Position numbers and translations under genes: made by a program | Notes under the pieces: model-generated | Databases searched by the model: none | What the model saw: the letters and a program-made list of their open reading frames with translations, nothing else | Told to the model about the DNA's origin: nothing | Shown: piece by piece, positions 12,501 to 23,119 of the stretch | How positions within the stretch are numbered: position 1 is the first letter of the stretch | How the letters are laid out: the number at the start of each line of letters is the position of its first letter | Source: Nematostella vectensis | Lineage: Eukaryota; Cnidaria; Anthozoa; Actiniaria; Edwardsiidae | Direction of reading: 5' to 3' | NCBI RefSeq assembly: GCF_932526225.1 | Contig: NC_064036.1 | Span: 2,606,001 to 2,662,500 of the forward strand | Length of the DNA: 56,500 nucleotides

Positions 12501-14323
12501 ACGGTTACATGTTGTTAGAAAACCAAGTTGTTGGGAAACCGTCCACTGCTCAATGGACCCAACCCGTTGCCTTACGGCACCCATCAACAGTTGGCTAATG
12601 ACTCGACTTGTCAGGGAACCAGAAGTTTTTCGAAGGGTTCCTTTCGAAGTCAAGTAAATTGAAAGCACATTACTGAAAGCACAACTGACTTGCAAATTTA
12701 TTTATTGTTTTTTGTAATTTGTACGTAGAATGACAGAACGACTTAAAGCTCTAATGAAGATAGAACATCATTTCAGTTCTCAGTGTGAGCCTCAGTTTCA
12801 AGTAAACCTTTCAAAAATACCAGCAAAATTCACAAGTTTTTTTGTATTGTTTGATTCCAAGTTCCAGTGTATTCTCGCTAGTCATGTGCATAAAGTTTGT
12901 CTCCCACTATTTATATTTATGTGTCCTTAGTGCCTTGGTGAAGCTTGAATTATGGAGTTCAAAAGTGGACTATTTCCTGACAGGCATGTACCTATGGGGT
13001 GTGCAGGTTTTGGGTGAACCCCCTTGGCCAAGGGTCATTTCTCATTGAAAGATGGTCTGAAATACTTTCCTTCCATATCATACCATATGGCTGTGCACCC
13101 ATCTCAGCAAATCCTGGGGACATGCCTGCCTGACATTAATATATTACCTGACGTCGATGTATAACCTCTATTTAATTGTATAGGAATATGGAGCAGCAGT
13201 TACAGACCACCTAGATAATAACCGAGGAATACTAAAGAGAAGATACTTCAGACAGGTGAGCCTTGTTTGATATTTGTTTTTTTCATGTTACTGGTATCTA
13301 ATTGCTTTTCTTTCCTTGCAGCACTGCAGTCTAGAATTTTGCTATAATTTTGCATACAAGTTTTATACAAAAAACCTGTCCAGTGTCTGTGATGACCCTA
13401 CATCAGTGTTTATCCTGGATAATTCTCCAGATTCATATAAGAATAATCCAGGTGAGTTTATTTTTCCTTCCATGACATACACCTTATTTAAATAAATGTG
13501 CAAATGGCGAATGGCAAACGGTGAATTGCAGTTCCAAGACTGAGAGCTGTTTATGAGTATAATCATTCGCCACGTAAATGAACTCCAGCGATGCTAAAGC
13601 TAAACATTGTTGGCCTTTAATGGATTATGATTTTCCATATTCTCCTGTATTCGGAAGATATATATATATATGGGTTGTAGTAGATCCATTTGCCAATCGA
13701 CATTAACTGTTTGCAATGAAAAGGTTTTTGGAAACGGTTGTATTCAGTTTTTTTCTGTATATCACTTGTCTGCAGGTACTTGTGGCTTATAGCTTGCGGC
13801 CTAAACTTCCCACAGTGTTACACATGCTCCTGAACTAGTAGCTTTGTGGCAAAATATTTATTTGTTGTAGCCTTAATTACAGTATTCCCATTCATTTAGA
13901 CATATGCATGGTGCTCAGGGAGTGCGCATTCAATACTATGTGGGGGAGTAAAGATTTTGACTCTGGACACCTTCAACACTTAGAGACCCCCGTTTGAGAA
14001 GAACTTGATAGATAAAAATCCCCCCCCCCCCCCCCCAGGCCTCCCGCCCAATAGAAGTGTCTTAATGGAGTCTTTTAATGAAAAGCATCTTTATTTGACT
14101 TTGCATTGTGGCTTGTTAATAGCGGTACGTACCAACTGTAATAAAGCTAGCGTCTAACATGTGCATTGTCCTCACAGATAATGCTATCGCAATCAAGTCA
14201 TGGTTCGCCGACCCCTCAGACACTGCACTTCTTAACCTACTACCCATGCTGGATGCACTGCGGTTTGTGAGCGACGTCAGATCTGTGCTCGGCCGTAATC
14301 TCCACACCTCAACACGCAGTTGA
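9504..14323 (+). CDS. CTDNEP1: CTD nuclear envelope phosphatase 1 (Dullard)
   Basis: Exons: 9504-9614, 10833-10899, 11283-11349, 11434-11491, 12029-12100, 12384-12428, 13184-13255, 13322-13451, 14178-14323; 255 residues after splicing (human about 244). All introns are GT-AG and the phases agree. The N-terminus has a hydrophobic membrane anchor ([17 protein letters not shown]). The HAD-superfamily catalytic motif LDLDETLIH follows in exon 3; its first Asp is the phosphoryl acceptor. FTAS, FILDNSP and [18 protein letters not shown] are further family motifs. Vertebrate CTDNEP1, with CNEP1R1, dephosphorylates lipin at the nuclear envelope/ER and acts in BMP signalling. An in-frame upstream ATG at 9486 would add six residues; 9504 was chosen by similarity. 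The gene looks intact. Confidence 0.95.
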
Positions 14324-14521
14324 ACCAGTGAGCCATCGAAGCGACAAAGACTTTACTTCTTACTGGATCTTACTTGATAGGTGTCAGATATCAGTTCTTT
14401 TTTATAGAGAATTCTGGGGTCTGGAGGATTTGGGTCTGGTGTTGCATGTGAATTGAGAGCTTGAAAATACACAAGAGCTTCAAGATCTGAGGCTCTGTAC
14501 CCTCATGGTGCGTCTAAAGAA

Positions 14522-15150
14522 CGCTGTGTCTACTTGCACGGCTTCCGGTAAAGGAGGAAAAAAAATTAGCTGCACGGCTGTCTCCAGTTTTCTCGATTTT
14601 TAGCATAAATAACAAGTTTCTGGCTTTGAAACACTTCCACGATTATTAAGAACAGCCAAGCGACGATTTTTAGCCTGAAAAGCTATGCAACAAGCGGCCC
14701 GCAAATGCACGGCAAAGTATGAACGAAGCGTGGAGTTCGACATTTCATGCATCGGGTGCCGAGTACTCGCATGTCGATTTTTTTCAAGCTCGAAGCTATC
14801 GTTTGACAGTTCAAAATAACGGTGGGAGGTTTTTAAGGTCAAAACTTTTCATTTTGGCTTAATGACAGGGAAAAAAGGGAAATGCATCTACTTTTTTTCT
14901 CCTTGTACAGCTGTAATGGCGAAAACGAGGTGTCGAACTCCACGCTTCGTTCATACTTTGCCGGGCATTTGCGGGCCGCTTGTTGCATAGCTTTTCAGGC
15001 TAAAAATCGTCGCTTGGCTGTTCTTAATAATCGTGGAAGTGTTTCAAAGCAAGAAACTTGTTATGTAGCCTAAAAATCGAGAAAATGGGAGACAGCCGTG
15101 CAGCTAGTTTTTTCATTCCTTTACCGGAAGCCGTGCAAGTAGACACAGCG
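14522..15150. mobile_element. 629-bp non-autonomous DNA transposon with long inverted repeats and 9-bp TSD
   Basis: The ends begin CGCTGTGTCTACTTGCACGG and its reverse complement. Arms of about 220 bp (14522-14745 and about 14930-15150) pair almost throughout, around a loop of about 180 bp. The element is flanked by a perfect direct duplication TCTAAAGAA (14513-14521 and 15151-15159). Long terminal repeats with a 9-bp target duplication suggest a Mutator-like (MULE) foldback, or possibly Merlin. It encodes nothing. It lies about 200 bp downstream of the CTDNEP1 stop, perhaps in its 3' UTR. Confidence 0.9.
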
Positions 15151-15159
15151 TCTAAAGAA

Positions 15160-16831
15160 TCATCGCTTACAACTGTACCATTTTAAATTACTTTCCTCTA
15201 TGGTGTAAAGATGAATTTATATTTAAATTGAAAAGAAAAACTGGTGTCTTGTGTTTTTTATTGTTTTGGTGCGGAGTTGATGTGCATGTCTCTTGTTTTA
15301 TTCCTATGTTATTTAGTGCGATATCAGGATGACAGGGATTGAGGAATTGGAGATTTATGGGACATATTGATTAAATAAATTCCATGGACAAACAACCGAT
15401 CTTTCCCACTTTCAACGAAATACATGAAAGCAAAATATATATTACAGTTTGAGCCATTTGTAAATTGCTCCTAATCACATTTACAGCACACATTATGCCT
15501 TCTTGTCTTGGAAACCTGCCCGTCTTGCGGCGATGGAGGATGCATTCCTAAGAATGTCTGTAAATAGGGGGCACATAAGTAAGTAGGGGCAATCAAATCC
15601 CCACATTCTGGTATTATATTAGGTGTCACTGGGTCGTTATGGGCCATATCCTTTTACAGACGAAAATATTAGCCAATCTAATGCAACCTTGGTGTTAACC
15701 TTTTGGTTAGGTTTACTGTGCACGCAGTCTCAAACAAAAAGCTATTTCGTTGAAGAAGTTTTGGAGCTGCCGGCACGCGATCGGGCATGCGATTCTAGTG
15801 CCGGGGTAGAGGCTAATTTTTAAAACGTTCGGCGGGAAATGGCAGTATTTCCCGCTCTAATTAGCGACAGATAATAGGATACCGTTTAGTCGTTGAAGGA
15901 GATCCAGGAACCTTCAGTCTACTTGTTTGTGCTTAACCTCAGGAAAAAGTTTTAAAATACTCTTCCCGAAAGTGTTATAAACACTTCTACATGTTTTCCC
16001 CAAAGATATATATGTTGCATAAGCATCCCTGCACAAAACTTCGCTACCCGCTTCGAACGAAAACAGAGAGCTTATTAGCTGAACATCAGCCGCCATTTCA
16101 CTTTTTGGATCAAAACCTGAGAAACGCAACGGTCCGTGGAGCATTGTTAAAAATAGAGTCGCGTGCCGGCGGCGAGATATAAGTTCAAAGAGAAAGTGAG
16201 CTGTCACTCATCAATCATGTCTCATACCAACATCACATTGGCCGAAACTAGGCAGGTTTTCGAACAATGGAATCGAGCGTTGTTTAACTCCCTTTCTATT
16301 TTATATAGAACCTAAATACGAAGTTAGGTTCGGAGAGCGTTCAGGCTATTCACGAACACTCAAGAGGCAATGGTTACTCAGTACCGTTCAAATGTTTCGA
16401 GAGTTGAAAACAACGATCGCGTGGGTTTTTTTGACAAAAGAAATATAACGAGGAAGGATTTTGCTGAATCGGGAGGCAGGAGACAGTTCGCACAAAGGTA
16501 TAGAGATATTTTATTCGCTGGATGCAATATTCAACACAAATTGGGAATGCATTTTTGTTTATTTTATTAAGAAATCGCTGACAAAGTATCCTCATTCCCG
16601 TGAATATACAACATCTTCTCTAAACCTTGTTTCATTCATGTTCCATTCTTTGGTAAATTTTTATTACATGTTTATATAACTTTTTTTTAGACAGGTGTAT
16701 TGGACTGTCCACTTATTTCTTTGATCAACTTTGTCTCAAGCAGACTCTATATCTTTTCTTTTTCAAAAACCACTTTTTTATGAATGACATTTATCATATT
16801 TTTTGCCTTTTGGGTGCAACACTTAAGTCAA
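15160..16831. other. Unassigned spacer
   Basis: No gene, RNA or clear repeat was recognised between the MULE-like element and the PEX2-associated satellite. The short open frames here lack splice-site or family support. Confidence 0.5.
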
Positions 16832-19763
16832 TTTTTTGGAGGGCGACAGTGCATTCAACTGGGTACATGTCCTCTCACTTGACTTGGAGGGCGACAGTGC
16901 ATTCAACTGGGTCATGTCCTCTCACTTGACTTGGAGGGCGACAGTGCATTCAACTGGGTACATGTCCCCTCTCACTTGACTTGGAGGGCGACAGTGCATT
17001 CAACTGGGTACATGTCCTCTCACTTGACTTGGAGGGCGACAGTGCATTCAACTGGGCACATGTCTCACTTGACTTGGAGGGCGACAGTGCATTCAACTGG
17101 GCACATGTCCTCTCACTTGACTTGGAGGGCGACAGTGCATTCAACTGGGTACATGTCCCCTCTCACTTGACTTGGAGGGCGACAGTGCATTCAACTGGGT
17201 ACATGTCCTCTCACTTGACTTGGAGGGCGACAGTGCATTCAACTGGGCATATTTCCTCTCTCACTTGACTTGAAGGCCGACAGTGCATTCAACTAGGTAC
17301 ATGTCCTCTCACTTGACTTGGAGGCCGACAGTGCATTCAACTGGGTACATGTCCTCTCACTTGACTTGGAGGGCGACAGTGCATTCCACTGGGCACATGT
17401 CCCCACTCACTTGACTTGGAGGGCGACAGTGCATTCAACTAAGCACATGTCCCCTCTCACTTGACTTGGAGGGCGACAGTGCATTCCACTGGGCATATTT
17501 CTTCTCTCACTTGACTTGAAGGCCGACAGTGCATTCAACTGGTTACATGTCCTCTCACTTGACTTGAAGGGCGACAGTGCATTCAACTGAGCACATGTCC
17601 CCTCTCACTTGACTTGGAGGGCGACAGTGCATTCAACTGGGTACATGTCCTCTCACTTGACTTGGAGGGCGACAGTGCATTCAACTGGGTACATGTCCTC
17701 TCACTTGACTTGGAGGGCGACAGTGCATTCAACTGGGTACATGTCCCCTCTCACTTGACTTGGAGGGCGACAGTGCATTCAACTGGGTACATGTCCTCTC
17801 ACTTGACTTGGAGGGCGACAGTGCATTCAACTGGGTACATGTCCTCTCACTTGACTTGGAGGGCGACAGTGCATTCAACTGGGTACATGTCCTCTCACTT
17901 GACTTGGAGGGCGACAGTGCATTCAACTGGGTACATGTCCTCTCACTTGACTTGGAGGGCGACAGTGCATTCAACTGGGTACATGTCCTCTCACTTGACT
18001 TGGAGGGCGACAGTGCATTCAACTGGGTACATGTCTCCTCTCACTTGACTTGGAGGGCGACAGTGCATTCAACTGGGTACATGTCCTCTCACTTGACTTG
18101 GAGGGCGACAATGCATTCAACTGGGCATATTTCCTCTCTCACTTGACTTGAAGGCCGACAGTGCATTCAACTGGGTACATGTCCTCTCACTTGACTTGGA
18201 GGCCGACATTGCATTCAACTGCGTACATGTCCTCTCACTTGACTTGGAGGGCGACAGTGCATTCCACTGGGCACATGTCCCCACTCACTTGACTTGGAGG
18301 GCGACAGTGCATTCAACTAAGCACATGTCCCCTCTCACTTGACTTGGAGGGCGACAGTGCATTCCACTGGGCATATTTCTTCTCTCACTTGACTTGAAGG
18401 CCGACAGTGCATTCAACTGGGTACATGTCCTCTCACTTGACTTGAAGGGCGACAGTGCATTCAACTGAGCACATGTCCCCTCTCACTTGACTTGGAGGGC
18501 GACATTGCATTCAACTGGGTACATGTCCTCTCTCACTTGACTTGGAGGGCGACAGTGCATTCCATTGGGTACATGTCCTCTCTCATTTGACTTGGAGGCC
18601 GACAGTGCATTCAACTGGGTACATGTCCTCTCACTTGACTTGGAGGGCGACAGTGCATTCCACTGGGCACATGTCCCCACTCACTTGACTTGGAGGGCGA
18701 CAGTGCATTCAACTGGGTACATGTCCTCTCACTTGACTTGGAGGGCGACAGTGCATTCAACTGGGTACATGTGTCCTCTCACTTGACTTGAAGGGCGACA
18801 ATGCATTCAACTGGGTACATGTCCCATCTCACTTGACTTGGAGGGCGACAGTGCATTCAACTGGGTACATGTCCTTTCACTTGACTTGGAGGGCGACAGT
18901 GCATTCAACTGGGCATATTTCCTCTCTCACTTGACTTGAAGGCCGACAGTGCATTCAACTGGGTACATGTCCTCTCACTTGACTTGGAGGCCGACAGTGC
19001 ATTCCACTGGGCACATGCCCCCACTCACTTGACTTGGAGGGCGACAGTGCATTCCACTGGGCATATTTCTTCTCTCACTTGACTTGAAGGCCGACAGTGC
19101 ATTCAACTGGGTACATGTCCTCTCACTTGACTTGGAGGCCGACAGTGCATTCAACTGGGTACATGTCCTCTCACTTGACTTGGAGGGCGACAGTGCATTC
19201 CACTGGGCACATGTCCCCACTCACTTGACTTGGAGGGCGACAGTGCATTCAACTAAGCACATGTCCCCTCACTTGACTTGGAGGGCGACAGTGCATTCAA
19301 CTGGGCATATTTCCTCTCTCACTTGACTTGAAGGCCGACAGTGCATTCAACTGGGTACATGTCCTCTCACTTGACTTGGAGGCCGACAGTGCATTCCACT
19401 GGGCACATGTCCCCACTCACTTGACTTGGAGGGCGACAGTGCATTCAACTGGGTACATGTCCCCTCTCACTTGACTTGGAGGGCGACAGTGCATTCCACT
19501 GGGCATATTTCTTCTCTCACTTGACTTGAAGGCCGACAGTGCATTCAACTGGGTACATGTCCTCTCACTTGACTTGGAGGCCGACAGTGCATTCAACTGG
19601 GTACATGTCCTCTCACTTGACTTGGAGGGCGACAGTGCATTCCACTGGGCACATGTCCCCACTCACTTGACTTGGAGGGCGATAGTGCATTCAACTGGGT
19701 ACATGTCCTCTCACTTGACTTGGAGGGCGACAGTGCATTCAACTGGGTGAACTGCCTCTCCCA
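16832..19763. repeat. 48-49 bp minisatellite, array A
   Basis: About 60 tandem units contain TTGACTTGGAGGGCGACAGT and ATTCAACTGGGTACATGTCC. Variants (GGCCGACAG, CATTCCACTGGGCACATG, GGCATATTTCTTCTC) form higher-order blocks that recur in order. At the right end the array merges with the terminal coding exon of the PEX2 partial copy (stop at 19711-19713), so on the minus strand each unit resembles that exon's last codons and TGA. Confidence 0.97.
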
Positions 19764-21037
19764 CAGGTGTACCACAAAGCGGACAAGGAAAAGATGGGTC
19801 TGCCATACTGTTTCCCTGCAAAGAAGGTAATGAAGTGAAAAGACATGTTACAGAAATACAGCATAGCAATACAAGTTAGTCAATAAGATTAGCTGCTTGT
19901 GTGAGCAAAGCAAAGAAAACTAATGGCTCTTATTAGGAAGAGTTTCTGTATCAAATTACTAGAATAATTGTCGTAGAACATATATTATTCACCCTAAAAA
20001 TGTGAAACGATATTCTTTGTTAGAGGTTTATACAGGTATGATAATTTTGATGCCTTCTTCCAATATGATACAATTGGCACGAAAGTCCCTTTAGTATTGC
20101 TTCGTTAAAAAAAAGTCATCAGCGGACTTCTGTTGAAAATATATTATTGGTGCCTTTGTCTACCGATGCTTTTCCTTTTACTTGACACTGAAAAATTATG
20201 GAAAAACTGTATTTGATCAAAGTCAATAGGCAGTCATTGTTGCCTGATAACTTGGGTACTCAACAGCCAGTAATCCTGTAACCATAGCAACTCACCTTGA
20301 TGCAGTAATAGCAGAAGACATGTTCACAAGCACCTTGATGAGGTGCTGTTGGTGGTTCGCTGCAAATGCTGCACTATGGATAATATGGATATTCAATTGC
20401 ATGCAGGCATGTACCCAGGACAAATACAGCCCAACATCACAGATACTTCTGTGATATGGACATTATATTGCATGCAGGCATGTACCCAGGACAAATACAG
20501 CCCTACATCACAGATACTTCTGTGATATGGACATTTAATTGCATGCAGGCATGTACCCAGGATATGGGGGAAGCAGGTGGTGCACATTCATAGTTATCAC
20601 ATAGAAAAAGATGATATTTGACAATCCTTTCATAAGAAACGGCCCATATTTTGGGGGGGAGAAGGGGGTGGGGTCCCTATGTATGCGTCTGCATTGTATT
20701 CTAGGAGGCATGAATGTCAATGCATAATACGTACAGCAAAGCCATGCCATAAAAGCTCCCTTGTCATGAATTCGAAGCTTACCTGAAACAAAAACAGATT
20801 TGAAAGAAATGATCATAAATAATAAAAATGCATTGAGAAAAGAAATATAAAAACACTGTAATGGTGATGGTTATGATGATGGGTAAAAACCATAATGATG
20901 ACAATAATGGTGGTGATGATGGATGATGGTAAATAGTGATGTGAATGTAACAGGATGACTGGCCACATATTGTCTGGCCATTGTTTCAAACATGAAACTC
21001 ATATATCTAAGTGACTATCCTTGTCAAACATGGAATT
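19711..21037 (-). pseudogene. Partial duplicate of the PEX2 3' half
   Basis: This segment repeats 23067-24793 nearly exactly (offset 3,356 bp up to about 20372, then 3,756 bp). It holds the terminal exon (19815-19711), the 3' part of the RING exon (about 20372-20296) and the 48-bp exon at 20782-20735. A deletion of about 400 bp relative to the intact copy removes the acceptor and 5' half of the RING exon. The copy therefore cannot encode that exon. It has no start exons. It may be a true recent tandem duplication or two haplotypes assembled in series. Confidence 0.85.
20385..20562. repeat. About 71-bp intronic tandem repeat with hairpin (partial copy)
   Basis: Two to three units each contain ATCACAGATACTTCTGTGAT, a short perfect stem-loop, plus ATTGCATGCAGGCATGTACC. 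This is the same repeat as 24034-24318 with fewer units. Confidence 0.85.
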
Positions 21038-23119
21038 CTTACATGTCCTCTCTCACTTGACTTGGAGGGCGACAGTGCATTCCATTGGGTACATGTCCTC
21101 TCTCATTTGACTTGGAGGCCGACAGTGCATTCAACTGGGTACATGTCCTCTCACTTGACTTGGAGGGCGACAGTGCATTCCACTGGGCACATGTCCCCAC
21201 TCACTTGACTTGGAGGGCGACAGTGCATTCAACTGGGTACATGTCCTCTCACTTGACTTGGAGGGCGACAGTGCATTCAACTGGGTACATGTGTCCTCTC
21301 ACTTGACTTGAAGGGCGACAATGCATTCAACTGGGTACATGTCCCATCTCACTTGACTTGGAGGGCGACAGTGCATTCAACTGGGTACATGTCCTTTCAC
21401 TTGACTTGGAGGGCGACAGTGCATTCAACTGGGTACATGTCCTCTCACTTGACTTGGAGGGCGACAATGCATTCAACTGGGCATATTTCCTCTCTCACTT
21501 GACTTGAAGGCCGACAGTGCATTCAACTGGGTACATGTCCTCTCACTTGACTTGGAGGCCGACATTGCATTCAACTGCGTACATGTCCTCTCACTTGACT
21601 TGGAGGGCGACAGTGCATTCCACTGGGCACATGTCCCCACTCACTTGACTTGGAGGGCGACAGTGCATTCAACTAAGCACATGTCCCCTCTCACTTGACT
21701 TGGAGGGCGACAGTGCATTCCACTGGGCATATTTCTTCTCTCACTTGACTTGAAGGCCGACAGTGCATTCAACTGGGTACATGTCCTCTCACTTGACTTG
21801 AAGGGCGACAGTGCATTCAACTGAGCACATGTCCCCTCTCACTTGACTTGGAGGGCGACATTGCATTCAACTGGGTACATGTCCTCTCTCACTTGACTTG
21901 GAGGGCGACAGTGCATTCCATTGGGTACATGTCCTCTCTCATTTGACTTGGAGGCCGACAGTGCATTCAACTGGGTACATGTCCTCTCACTTGACTTGGA
22001 GGGCGACAGTGCATTCCACTGGGCACATGTCCCCACTCACTTGACTTGGAGGGCGACAGTGCATTCAACTGGGTACATGTCCTCTCACTTGACTTGGAGG
22101 GCGACAGTGCATTCAACTGGGTACATGTGTCCTCTCACTTGACTTGAAGGGCGACAATGCATTCAACTGGGTACATGTCCCATCTCACTTGACTTGGAGG
22201 GCGACAGTGCATTCAACTGGGTACATGTCCTTTCACTTGACTTGGAGGGCGACAGTGCATTCAACTGGGCATATTTCCTCTCTCACTTGACTTGAAGGCC
22301 GACAGTGCATTCAACTGGGTACATGTCCTCTCACTTGACTTGGAGGCCGACAGTGCATTCCACTGGGCACATGCCCCCACTCACTTGACTTGGAGGGCGA
22401 CAGTGCATTCCACTGGGCATATTTCTTCTCTCACTTGACTTGAAGGCCGACAGTGCATTCAACTGGGTACATGTCCTCTCACTTGACTTGGAGGCCGACA
22501 GTGCATTCAACTGGGTACATGTCCTCTCACTTGACTTGGAGGGCGACAGTGCATTCCACTGGGCACATGTCCCCACTCACTTGACTTGGAGGGCGACAGT
22601 GCATTCAACTAAGCACATGTCCCCTCACTTGACTTGGAGGGCGACAGTGCATTCAACTGGGCATATTTCCTCTCTCACTTGACTTGAAGGCCGACAGTGC
22701 ATTCAACTGGGTACATGTCCTCTCACTTGACTTGGAGGCCGACAGTGCATTCCACTGGGCACATGTCCCCACTCACTTGACTTGGAGGGCGACAGTGCAT
22801 TCAACTGGGTACATGTCCCCTCTCACTTGACTTGGAGGGCGACAGTGCATTCCACTGGGCATATTTCTTCTCTCACTTGACTTGAAGGCCGACAGTGCAT
22901 TCAACTGGGTACATGTCCTCTCACTTGACTTGGAGGCCGACAGTGCATTCAACTGGGTACATGTCCTCTCACTTGACTTGGAGGGCGACAGTGCATTCCA
23001 CTGGGCACATGTCCCCACTCACTTGACTTGGAGGGCGATAGTGCATTCAACTGGGTACATGTCCTCTCACTTGACTTGGAGGGCGACAGTGCATTCAACT
23101 GGGTGAACTGCCTCTCCCA
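21038..23119. repeat. 48-49 bp minisatellite, array B
   Basis: About 43 units, matching array A unit for unit from about 21430 at an offset of 3,356 bp. The first roughly 390 bp instead match array A at an offset of 2,520 bp. Array B is therefore a rearranged copy with an internal 836-bp higher-order duplication. It reads into the intact PEX2 terminal exon. Confidence 0.97.

Noticed and set aside
19763-19830. Plus-strand exon-like stretch VYHKADKEKMGLPYCFPAKK
   Set aside because: It has AG and GT borders on the plus strand by chance. The minus strand reads MADPSFPCPLCG, the end of the PEX2 RING.
16832-23119. CRISPR-like regular repeats
   Set aside because: The repeats are contiguous without unique spacers, and the genome is eukaryotic.
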